Source: Planctomycetia bacterium (lineage in GTDB: Bacteria > Planctomycetota > Planctomycetia > Gemmatales > Gemmataceae). Taken from it: a stretch of 52,218 nt of DNA. A program made the position numbers and the translations under genes. The notes under the pieces are model-generated. The model did no database searches. It was not told the DNA's origin and was given only the letters and a program-made list of their open reading frames with translations. How positions within the stretch are numbered: position 1 is the stretch's first letter; every line of letters begins with the position of its first letter. The stretch is from contig SYHD01000006.1 in NCBI GenBank assembly GCA_005799265.1, positions 1 to 52,218 of the forward strand, written 5' to 3'. This document shows positions 32,967-40,874 of this stretch, in pieces.

Positions 32967-33011
32967 CTGAAGCGCAAGCGAAGGATGATGCATCCTTCAT
33001 TTACGCTTCAG
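32967..33011. repeat. Compound hairpin between DUF1553 and DUF1501 genes
   Basis: Two nested stems: outer CTGAAGCG (32967-32974) with CGCTTCAG (33004-33011); inner GAAGGATG (32980-32987) with CATCCTTC (32991-32998). It lies within the 73-base gap of a co-directional pair and has no T-run, so it could be an mRNA-processing or stability element, or another repeat. Confidence 0.75.
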
Positions 33012-33030
33012 AATCCGAGAGGAATGCGTC

Positions 33031-34470
33031 ATGAATACAGCTTTCCAGTCTTTCCTCACGCGCCGCGAATTGCTCACGCGCAGTGGTCTCGGCTTCGCTT
33101 CGCTCGGCCTAATGCAGATGCTCGCGTCGCGCGGCGAACTGGCGGCCGTGCAAAACTCGCCCGGCCTGTCGCCATTGACGCCGCGCCAGCCGCACTTCCC
33201 CGGCAAGGCGAAACGCGTCATCCATCTATTCATGAATGGCGGCCCTTCGCACGTCGATACGTTCGACCCGAAACCCGCTCTCGCACGCTACGCTGGGCAA
33301 CTGCTGCCGCGGCCGAATCTGCGCACGGAGCGACCCACCGGTGCCGCATTTCCGTCGCCGTTCCGATTTCGGCGTCATGGGCAGAGCGGCATCGAGGTCA
33401 GCGAGCTGTTCCCGCACGTCGCCGCGAGCATCGACGACATCTGCGTCATTCGCTCGATGTACGCCGACGTGCCGAATCACGAGCCATCGCTACTCCTGCT
33501 CAACTGCGGCGACGCCCGGCAAGTACGGCCCAGCCTCGGCTCGTGGGTCACCTATGGCCTCGGCAGCGAGAATCAAAATCTGCCCGGCTTCATCGCCATG
33601 TGCCCCGGCGGCTATCCGATCCAGGAATCGCAAAACTGGCAGTCGGCGTTTCTTCCCGGCGCCTATCAAGGGACGTACATCGACACGCAGCATCAGCAGC
33701 TCGACCGCTTGATCGAGAACATCCGCAACACCGCTGTCACGCGCGAGCAGCAACGGCAACAGCTCGACCTGTTGCAGCAGCTCAATCAACGGCATCTCGA
33801 AAAACGCTCCAACGACGCTCAGCTCGAAGCCCGCATCCAATCGTTTGAGCTCGCCTACGGCATGCAGCGCGACGCCGAGGACGCCTTCGACATCAGCCGA
33901 GAACCGCAGCACATCCGCGACATGTACGGCCCCGGCGTCCACGCCCGGCAAATCCTGATCGCGCGCCGCCTGCTCGAAAAAGGTGTGCGTTTCATCCAGA
34001 TCTGGCACGGTCAAGGTCAACCGTGGGACAACCACGACGATCTCGAGGTCAACCATCGCCGCCTCGCCCGGCAATGCGATCAACCGATCGGCGCCTTGCT
34101 CAAGGACCTAAAGCAGCGCGGCATGCTCGACGACACACTGGTAATTTGGGGTGGCGAGTTCGGGCGCACGCCGACGGTCGAGCTGCCGACACCCGGCGCG
34201 AACGCCGGCCGCATCAACGGCCGCGACCACAACCACTGGGGCTACACGACCTGGCTCGCCGGCGGCGGCGTCAAGGGCGGCCACGTCCACGGCGCGACCG
34301 ACCCGTTCGGCTTCCAGGCCGTCGAAAACCGCGTCCACGTCCACGATCTGCAAGCGACCATTCTATGGCTGCTCGGCTTCGACCACGAACGCTTCACGTA
34401 CCGCTATGCGGGGCGCGATTTCCGCCTGACCGACGTCGCCGGACGGGTAGTGCATGATTTGATTGCGTGA
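33031..34470 (+). CDS. DUF1501 family protein with Tat signal
   Basis: 479 residues; GAGAGGAA precedes the ATG. Tat-type leader FLTRRELLTRSGLGFASLGL. The DUF1501 pattern is clear: KAKRVIHLFMNGGPSHVDTF near residue 60, DPKPALARYAGQ, and the alkaline-phosphatase-like end part with LVIWGGEFGRTPTVE and GRDHNHWGYTTWLAGGG containing likely metal-binding His and Asp. Members belong to the alkaline phosphatase/sulfatase superfamily and are exported folded. It follows the DUF1549/DUF1553 gene, the standard planctomycete pairing; substrates are unknown. Confidence 0.94.
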   Translation: MNTAFQSFLTRRELLTRSGLGFASLGLMQMLASRGELAAVQNSPGLSPLTPRQPHFPGKAKRVIHLFMNGGPSHVDTFDPKPALARYAGQLLPRPNLRTERPTGAAFPSPFRFRRHGQSGIEVSELFPHVAASIDDICVIRSMYADVPNHEPSLLLLNCGDARQVRPSLGSWVTYGLGSENQNLPGFIAMCPGGYPIQESQNWQSAFLPGAYQGTYIDTQHQQLDRLIENIRNTAVTREQQRQQLDLLQQLNQRHLEKRSNDAQLEARIQSFELAYGMQRDAEDAFDISREPQHIRDMYGPGVHARQILIARRLLEKGVRFIQIWHGQGQPWDNHDDLEVNHRRLARQCDQPIGALLKDLKQRGMLDDTLVIWGGEFGRTPTVELPTPGANAGRINGRDHNHWGYTTWLAGGGVKGGHVHGATDPFGFQAVENRVHVHDLQATILWLLGFDHERFTYRYAGRDFRLTDVAGRVVHDLIA

Positions 34471-34889
34471 GAGTGGCTCGGTCAGAGAATTACAGCGGTC
34501 CGAACGGTATTCAAATTACGAAAAAACACCGCGCGAGACATTTCGTTGTACGGCCCGCACCACCGGGACGAAACTGTATGGTTCGCTTGGCGGGTTGGCC
34601 TACGCGGACCCGCGGACAATCTTAGCAAGCTTTGGATGACGGTCCATTAGCCGCTGTTGCACGCGGACAGTAGTTTGATTTGTTCACGCCTTTCAAACCC
34701 AGGGGTTAACGAAAAACTGCGAACCCGTTCGTCGTTCTTCCGCCATTCTCCGCAACGAGTTGCGTCGCGTTCGACCGACGGCGGCACATTGGAGATGCAT
34801 GTGATTACCCTGCATCGAGGAAAGTTGGCAGAACAGCACATTGGCCTTGCACAGAAAGTCCGACAACCACGGTAAAATTATTCGGAAGT
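34471..34889. other. Intergenic gap with no recognised gene
   Basis: About 420 bases between the convergent ends of the DUF1501 gene and the NanA-type lyase. Short frames exist but none shows homology or a ribosome-binding site. Base composition is less GC-rich than the flanking genes. I see no hairpin with a T-run that would end either transcript. Confidence 0.4.
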
Positions 34890-35804
34890 TTAGGATCGGG
34901 TCCAATCAATAAAGCCAAGTTGTTCAAGGCTGATTTGTAGCTTCCCCTTCTGATCTGTTGTCAAGTCCGTATTCGGGAGACGTGCGGGGCCGACTTCGAC
35001 GCCCAGGAAACCCATGGCGGCCTTGGCGGCAGCCATGTAGCCGAATCCGGCCAGGAGTTCGATGAGTTGCACCGAACGGTACTGTTCGGCGCGGGCCGTC
35101 ACCAGATCGCCTCTCTCGAACGCGGCGATCATTCGATTGTAAATGGGGGCCGCGAAGTTGTAACTGCTTCCGACACCGCCAACCGCACCGCAAGCAAGTG
35201 CCGCCAGCAGGTACTCATCCACGCCCCACGGGATGTCGTATCGCCCGCCTTGGGCCTGAAGACACTTCTGGTAGGCCATCAGGTCTGGGTTCGTGAACTT
35301 GATGCCGGCCAGCGTCGGGATGCGTTCCCGGGCGTGGGCCAGGAACTCGGGCATCGGGAACGACACGCCGGTCAGCACCGGGATGTCGTAGAAGTAGAAT
35401 GGCGTCCCCGGTGCGACCCCGGCGATGTCGGCACAGCACGCAATCAAGGCGTCGAGCAACTTCGGCTTGAAGTAACTCGGAGCCAGAGCCGCGATGGCGT
35501 CGGCACGGAGTTCCTGGGCCTGAGCCGCCAACGTGCGGGCGTCGGCGAGGCAATTCGAGCCGACGTGAACGACCAGCCGCATCTCTGAGCCACGCGCGAC
35601 CTCGCTCCAGCGTTTCGCCAGGGCGAGGCGTTCTTCGACTGTGAGCGAGTGGCTCTCGCCCGTGCTACCCCCGATGAACACGGTCTTCACGCCGTTGCGG
35701 AGAAGGTGTTCGGCCTGCCGTTCGATGGCTGGGAGATTCAGTTGGCCGTCCGCGTCAAACGGCGTGTGAGTCGCGGCGACGAGGCCGTGCAGTTTAATCG
35801 TCAT
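34890..35804 (-). CDS. nanA: N-acetylneuraminate lyase / DHDPS-family aldolase
   Basis: 304 residues. TIM-barrel aldolase of the DapA/NanA family: GGSTGES at 45-51 (carboxylate-binding), Tyr139 in FYFYDIP, and Schiff-base Lys169 in LAGIKFTNPD; Tyr and Lys positions match those of NanA (137 and 165 in the E. coli enzyme). The reaction would be Neu5Ac to ManNAc plus pyruvate. Context is decisive over DHDPS: it is the last gene of a run with sialidase, sialic acid esterase, epimerase, mutarotase and transporter. Its ATG overlaps the MFS stop by 4 bases. A longer in-frame extension is only a shadow of the MFS gene. Confidence 0.92.
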   Translation of the reverse strand: MTIKLHGLVAATHTPFDADGQLNLPAIERQAEHLLRNGVKTVFIGGSTGESHSLTVEERLALAKRWSEVARGSEMRLVVHVGSNCLADARTLAAQAQELRADAIAALAPSYFKPKLLDALIACCADIAGVAPGTPFYFYDIPVLTGVSFPMPEFLAHARERIPTLAGIKFTNPDLMAYQKCLQAQGGRYDIPWGVDEYLLAALACGAVGGVGSSYNFAAPIYNRMIAAFERGDLVTARAEQYRSVQLIELLAGFGYMAAAKAAMGFLGVEVGPARLPNTDLTTDQKGKLQISLEQLGFIDWTRS

Positions 35805-37075
35805 CGAGGTTGCTCCTGTGAGGCGACTACGGGCCGGGGCCGAATGAGCAGCACCAGCACGACGGAAATAATGGCGAGGCCGGCGAAGCCGCCGAAGATC
35901 ACATTGAGCGGCACCTGGCGGTCCCGCAACGCACCGAAGCCCCAGTCGGCCAAGCCGCCGAAGCTGATGCTGACAAAGTTCATGATGCCGTAGCCGGTCG
36001 CCCGCAACTGAGGTCGCACGATCTGCGACAGGATGGGCATGTTGTTGCAGTCGAAGAACCCCCAGCCCAGCCCGAAGACGATCAAGAAGGTGATGGCGAC
36101 CGCCAACGAACCGGCGTTGCCCACGCCGAAGATCGCCGGCACGATCAGGCTCATGCCGATGGCACTGGCGTAGATTCGGCCACGCTCGTTCGTTCTCATC
36201 CAGCGATCCGCCAGCCAACCGCCGGCCACCACGCCGAGGATGGCCGCGACTTGCCAATACAAGGTTGCCGCCACCCCCGCTTGCCCCTGGCCGATGTCGA
36301 ACTGTCTCTTGAGAATCGATGGCATCCAGTCCCGCACCACCCACCCGGCCATCGCCGGCAAAGTGAAGTACAAGACCAGCAGGATGAAGGAGAAGTTGAC
36401 CAACAACTCCCTGCCCGCACCGACTGGGGAGAGCCGTGGAGCCGCCAGCCGCTCCTCCGACTTCGGTGCGTCTCGAAGCAGAATCACCAGCGGGATCGCG
36501 TAGAGCATCCCGAAGCCGCCGCAGGCCGTGAAGGCGCGTCGCCAGCCGAGGTTGGGATCGGCGGCGACGTACCCGCCGAAGCCGCCGACAATCACGCCGA
36601 GGTAGATCGCCATTTGGTGCAGGCCCACGGCCCGTGAGCGGGTGTGGCCGGTGTGGTAGTCGGCGATCAAGGCCAACGCCGCCGGGATGTAGAACGCCTC
36701 GCTGATGCCCATGAGCGAACGCGCCCAGAGCAACTCGTTGTAGGTCGTGACGTGTCCGGTCCACCACGTCACTGCCGACCAGACGAACAAACTGCCGCAA
36801 ATGGTGAGGCGGCGGCTGAACCGATCCGCGATGTACCCGCCGATGAGGCTGAACACCGCGTAGACCCACTTGAATTGGCCGAGCATGAAGCCCCACAATT
36901 CCTCCCGGTTCTCGGCCTCGCCCAGGCTGGGGATGGAGGTCATGACGGAGGTCTGCATCGACGCCAGCATCTGCCGGTCGAGGTAGTTCAACAACGCGAC
37001 GGGCATGAGCAGCACGACGACCAGCCACGCCGTCCGGGGTACACTCGAAGCAGGGGATAGCATGGGCGTGGTCAT
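35801..37075 (-). CDS. MFS transporter, probable sialic acid/hexuronate importer
   Basis: 424 residues with 12 predicted membrane segments and the MFS fingerprint after helix 2 (GGYIADRFSRRLTICGSL). N-terminus LVVVLLMPVALLNYLDRQML is close to that of hexuronate/spinster-type MFS members. Located between the mutarotase-like gene (4-bp overlap) and nanA (4-bp overlap), so its most likely cargo is free sialic acid or its degradation product. E. coli's NanT is also an MFS symporter. Substrate is inferred from position, not from residues. Confidence 0.88.
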   Translation of the reverse strand: MTTPMLSPASSVPRTAWLVVVLLMPVALLNYLDRQMLASMQTSVMTSIPSLGEAENREELWGFMLGQFKWVYAVFSLIGGYIADRFSRRLTICGSLFVWSAVTWWTGHVTTYNELLWARSLMGISEAFYIPAALALIADYHTGHTRSRAVGLHQMAIYLGVIVGGFGGYVAADPNLGWRRAFTACGGFGMLYAIPLVILLRDAPKSEERLAAPRLSPVGAGRELLVNFSFILLVLYFTLPAMAGWVVRDWMPSILKRQFDIGQGQAGVAATLYWQVAAILGVVAGGWLADRWMRTNERGRIYASAIGMSLIVPAIFGVGNAGSLAVAITFLIVFGLGWGFFDCNNMPILSQIVRPQLRATGYGIMNFVSISFGGLADWGFGALRDRQVPLNVIFGGFAGLAIISVVLVLLIRPRPVVASQEQPR

Positions 37076-38103
37076 TTCTTACCCCCCGGTATGAAGTTCC
37101 ACACCTCCGGGGAGCGGACGCCGGGCCGCATCTCGCCGCTCGGAACCACCCACGTCCTGTTCCACATCACGCACGGGACGGTCACCCGTGGGGCGGATAC
37201 CTCGCCGGCCTCGACCCACTTGTTCGACTTCATGTCATATCGCAGCACCTTCTTGCCGAAGCCGCGATGCTTTTCGGGATCAACGCCGACCTGGGAGCCG
37301 TCGTCGCCGCCGAGGATGTAGAAGCCCGAGGCGTCGGCGGGGGCGGGCGAAGGCGCAGCCACGACGGGATAAGGCAAGTCGGCCACCCGCTTCCAGCCCT
37401 TGTCGGGGTCGTAGCGGTAGGCGTCCTTGAGATAACGCCGCTCGATCTTCTCCCCTTTCCCGACGACGAGATCGACGCCGCCAACGATCCAGAACGCCCC
37501 GTCGAAGCCCGCCGCGACCGCCAGCATCCGTCCGCTGCCGGGGCAAGCGTCGATCTGTCTCCATTTCGGTTCCTTGGCCGACAGGTCGAGCCTCCAGGCA
37601 GTCTTCGCGGTGTCCTTGGAGTCGGGCTTCTCCTGGCCACCGGCGACATACAAGTTGTCGCCGACCAACGCCCCGCAGGCGTTGGCGAGCGGCTTCGGCA
37701 GCGATGGGAGTTTGGTCGTAACGAGCTTGCCCGTCTTCCAATCGAGGCGGAAGGCATCGGCATAATGCCGGTCAGCGTCACTTCCGCCGACACACACCAC
37801 GCTGTCGCCGTGCGTCACACTGACGCCGTACCCCAGCGGACGGGGCAGCTTGCCGGCATTCTTCCACTCCCCGTCCGGCTTCTCCAAAACGAAGACGCTG
37901 TCGTACCAGATCTTTTTGCCGCCGTCCCACGGCTTCTTGTCGGGGAAGTTAGCACCGCCCGCGACAAGGAGCGCGTCGTTACTGACCCCGGCAAAGGGGC
38001 CAGCGAACCCCTCCTTGTCCGGCAGCGAAGGCAGTTGCTTCCACTCCCCGGCGAGGGCATCGGCGCCAGCGAAGATCGTGACCATCATCAAGATCGTCCT
38101 CAT
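37072..38103 (-). CDS. Kelch-repeat protein, probable N-acetylneuraminate epimerase/mutarotase (NanM-like)
   Basis: 343 residues with signal peptide (MRTILMMVTIFAGADALAGE). Six kelch-type blades are seen as repeated GG and W spacing: LLVAGGANFPD, VVCVGGSDADRHYADAFRLD, NLYVAGGQEKPDS with AWRLD, FWIVGGVDLVV with AYRYDPDKGW, and FYILGGDDGSQVGV with VLRYDMKSNKWVEAG. NanM in E. coli is a periplasmic kelch propeller that speeds conversion of alpha- to beta-sialic acid after sialidase release. Gene order between epimerase and MFS genes, with 4-bp overlaps on both sides, supports that role. A long upstream frame is a shadow of the epimerase gene. Confidence 0.86.
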   Translation of the reverse strand: MRTILMMVTIFAGADALAGEWKQLPSLPDKEGFAGPFAGVSNDALLVAGGANFPDKKPWDGGKKIWYDSVFVLEKPDGEWKNAGKLPRPLGYGVSVTHGDSVVCVGGSDADRHYADAFRLDWKTGKLVTTKLPSLPKPLANACGALVGDNLYVAGGQEKPDSKDTAKTAWRLDLSAKEPKWRQIDACPGSGRMLAVAAGFDGAFWIVGGVDLVVGKGEKIERRYLKDAYRYDPDKGWKRVADLPYPVVAAPSPAPADASGFYILGGDDGSQVGVDPEKHRGFGKKVLRYDMKSNKWVEAGEVSAPRVTVPCVMWNRTWVVPSGEMRPGVRSPEVWNFIPGGKK

Positions 38104-39317
38104 TGGGTTTGTCCTTCCTTCCCGGCGTCCGACTCCAACAGTTTCCAGCAGCACCACAGCATCCGGGGCAGATGGAATGGCCCCTTCCACATGTTGCCCT
38201 TGAGCCGTGTCGAGATGCGGCCATCGCGGTGGAGGTAGCCGTACCACTCGCCGAACTCCGGGTCGGGAAAGTGGCGGAAGCTCCACTCATGAACCTGTCG
38301 ATGCCAGCGGGCGTACTTCTCGTCGCCGGTCAGTTTCCAGGCGAGCAGTGTGGCGATGATGGCCTCACAGTGCGGCCACCAGAACTTCATGTCGTGCCAG
38401 TATTCCTGCACCGGCAGGCCGCGCAGGTCGCGGAAGTAGAAGATGCCGCCGAACTCTTCGTCCCAGCCCCGCTTCCACATCCAGTCGAGGATCGTCAGGC
38501 CAATGCCAATGAGATGGCGGTCGTCACGCCGGTTGCCTTCGTGCATGATGAACCACGCCGCTTCAAGGGCGTGACCGGGGTTCAGTTGCCGACCATCGAA
38601 GTGGTCGATGATCTCGCCGTTCGGCCCGACCACCTCCATGACGGCCTCGTACTCGGGCTTCAGGAAGAACCGCTCGATCCGCTCGACGGCCCAGTCGATC
38701 CACGCCGTACACGTCCGGCCTTTCACCACCACGTCGCCAAGGTTTTCGCGGAGTTCCTGAGCGGTGGCGATGCCGATCATCAGCGGCCCGATGCCCATCA
38801 TCGGACGGGTCGCGGCATCGACCTTCGGCGGCATCCGGCCCGGATCGAACGAATGACTCAGGTAGGTATCGAAGAACGCAACGGCGGCGGCGGCGGCCCG
38901 TGAATCCCCGCTGGCCTTGGCCAACGCGGCGTTGGCAATGGCGGCGAATGACTCGCTGTAGACATACCGCCGCATGCGCAATGGTTGCCCATCGCGGGTG
39001 ACAGTGAAGTACAACTTGCCACCGGGGCCGCTACCGTGCCGCCGCAGGAACTCGACACCGCTCCGAGCAGCGTCGAGCCACTCGGGCTTCTTCTCGACGG
39101 TGTTGAAGAGCGTGGCAAACATCCACGCTCCACGGCCTTGAAACCAGATCGATTTGTCGGTGTCGATCACCGTGCCGTCGCGGTCGAGGGCGGTCAGGAA
39201 GCCGCCGTGTTCGCGGTCCAGGCCGTGCCGCAGCCAGAACGGGATCACGTCGCCGAGCAGGGTGTCACGGTATGTTTCAGCGAGGGCCGTCTGGCCCTCC
39301 TGTTTCGTCAAGTCCAC
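38100..39317 (-). CDS. N-acylglucosamine 2-epimerase (AGE/RnBP family)
   Basis: 405 residues with a GTG start. (alpha/alpha)6-barrel epimerase signatures: LDREHGGFLTALDRDGT, WFQGRGAWMFATLFN, the His of NPGHALEAAWF and that of WWPHCEAIIA, both catalytic in the family. It would convert ManNAc (from NanA) to GlcNAc in the cytoplasm. This route bypasses the NanK/NanE kinase-epimerase path of enterobacteria and resembles that of Bacteroides. It follows the O-acetylesterase by 4 bases and overlaps the kelch gene by 4, so expression is coupled. Confidence 0.92.
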   Translation of the reverse strand: MDLTKQEGQTALAETYRDTLLGDVIPFWLRHGLDREHGGFLTALDRDGTVIDTDKSIWFQGRGAWMFATLFNTVEKKPEWLDAARSGVEFLRRHGSGPGGKLYFTVTRDGQPLRMRRYVYSESFAAIANAALAKASGDSRAAAAAVAFFDTYLSHSFDPGRMPPKVDAATRPMMGIGPLMIGIATAQELRENLGDVVVKGRTCTAWIDWAVERIERFFLKPEYEAVMEVVGPNGEIIDHFDGRQLNPGHALEAAWFIMHEGNRRDDRHLIGIGLTILDWMWKRGWDEEFGGIFYFRDLRGLPVQEYWHDMKFWWPHCEAIIATLLAWKLTGDEKYARWHRQVHEWSFRHFPDPEFGEWYGYLHRDGRISTRLKGNMWKGPFHLPRMLWCCWKLLESDAGKEGQTQ

Positions 39318-39321
39318 GGGT

Positions 39322-40872
39322 TCATTTCCTTGGGAGTGTCAGCAAGAATGTCGAGGCAGGCAGGCTTTCTCCGTTCGTCAGATTGCCGGTCGAGAATGGT
39401 TGCCAGCCGTAGCGGGCCGTCACGGGTTGCGCGATGATGTTGTTGGTGAGCGTGATGGTATCCCTCCCGATCTCGACATCGGCAGCCCGGAACATCCCGT
39501 CCTCGCCAGCGATCTCGAACCCGGCTGCCGACCTGCCGTTGCTTGTCTTCAACCCCGCGTCCGGATGGTCGAACGTCACGACGAGGCCCGATCCTTCCCG
39601 CCTAACCGACTTGGCCAGCGGTCCACTGTAGGCCACCTTCTTGTCGTAGGTCCGAGCCAACGCCCACAAAGCGAGGCGATGCCCGACTTCTTTCTTATTG
39701 CGGGGATGCACATCGGTAGGGTGGCCGAGGTCGCTGGTCACGGCCATGCCCATGTTCGGAATCTCCGTGAGCATGCGCCGCTGGCCATCTCGAAACTCGG
39801 GCCAGTGCTGCGCTTTATACCCCTTCTCGGTCCCAATGCTGGAAAGCTGGCAAAACAGGAAGGGGAACTCGCCGATGCCCCACTGTTTCCGCCAGTCGGC
39901 GACGAGCAGGGGGAACAACCGGTCGTGCTGTCGAACTCGACGCAAATCCAGGGAGTTGCTTTCCCCCTGATACCAAATGACGCCTCGGATCGAGAAGGGA
40001 ATCAACCGAGCGATGCCAGCGTCCCATAGAAATGCCGGCTTGAACGGGTGGTTCGGCCCCGCTTCGTCTTTCGGAAAATCAATCTTGCCCTTGAGAGCGA
40101 CGGCAAGGTTCTCACGGCCCCGCTGCCGACACCACGCTTCTTGGTTGTCGTTTTCCAGCCAGTTGCCCTTGAGCAGCGGGGCTAACTCCTTGTCGGCGGC
40201 CATCGCCTCCCGGCGAATCCAGGCTTCGGTGGGACTGCCACCGACAGCAAGATGGATCACGCCGACCGGCACTTTGAGCGTTTCATGAATCTCTTTGGCG
40301 AAATAGTAGCCGACCGCCGAGAAATCCTTGGCAGATTGTGGTGAACAAGGCTGCCATTTCCCCTGATAGAATTTTTCGGGCGTCAGCCGTTTCAGCTCGT
40401 CAGGTCCGAACGCCTTTGCGGAGGAATACTGACCAGCGTGAGCAAGATTGAGCAATCGCAACTGGGGATGCTCGGCTTTGGGCAACTCGGCCTTGGCATG
40501 GGCTTCCATGGCCATCGCGAATTCCATATTCGACTGTCCAGCCGCGATCCAGACTTCACCGACCAGAACATCGCGAACGAGCAACATATCCCTCCCCGCA
40601 ACCACCTTCAACTCACGGCTTTCAGCGTCGGCTTTCATCGCGTCGAGGGTGACGGACCACTTGCCCTTGTCGTCGGCCTTCACCTCCTTGCGCTGATCGG
40701 CGAACATGACCGTGACGGGAGTTCCGGGGTCGGCGGTCCCCCACACCGGAACGGGGACGCCCCGTTGAAGCACCATCGAATCCGCGAACAACTCATGCAG
40801 CGAAGGTGGCGCGGCGCAAACAGACGCAGGTACGAGAAGGAACGCGAACCCCAGCGTGAGATTTCGCCACAT
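39322..40872 (-). CDS. Sialate O-acetylesterase (SASA family)
   Basis: 516 residues. Signal peptide MWRNLTLGFAFLLVPASVCA. SGNH-like esterase with nucleophile Ser114 in AAGQSNMEF, the GVIWYQGESN block and a His in DLGHPTDVHPRNK. The Ig-like N-terminal part (SLHELFADSMVLQRGVPVPV) is standard for the family. It removes O-acetyl groups from sialic acid so that sialidase and lyase can act. It begins 2 bases after the sialidase stop, so translation is coupled. Location is extracytoplasmic. Confidence 0.92.
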   Translation of the reverse strand: MWRNLTLGFAFLLVPASVCAAPPSLHELFADSMVLQRGVPVPVWGTADPGTPVTVMFADQRKEVKADDKGKWSVTLDAMKADAESRELKVVAGRDMLLVRDVLVGEVWIAAGQSNMEFAMAMEAHAKAELPKAEHPQLRLLNLAHAGQYSSAKAFGPDELKRLTPEKFYQGKWQPCSPQSAKDFSAVGYYFAKEIHETLKVPVGVIHLAVGGSPTEAWIRREAMAADKELAPLLKGNWLENDNQEAWCRQRGRENLAVALKGKIDFPKDEAGPNHPFKPAFLWDAGIARLIPFSIRGVIWYQGESNSLDLRRVRQHDRLFPLLVADWRKQWGIGEFPFLFCQLSSIGTEKGYKAQHWPEFRDGQRRMLTEIPNMGMAVTSDLGHPTDVHPRNKKEVGHRLALWALARTYDKKVAYSGPLAKSVRREGSGLVVTFDHPDAGLKTSNGRSAAGFEIAGEDGMFRAADVEIGRDTITLTNNIIAQPVTARYGWQPFSTGNLTNGESLPASTFLLTLPRK

Positions 40873-40874
40873 GC

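Noticed and set aside
34657-34875. 72-codon plus-strand frame in the intergenic gap
   Set aside because: No ribosome-binding site, no homology, atypical codon use for the window.
34890-37028. A 712-codon continuous minus-strand frame across the lyase and part of the MFS gene
   Set aside because: The N-terminal 400 residues are a shadow of the MFS gene in another frame (Arg/Gly-rich, no family). The true lyase start is the ATG at 35804.
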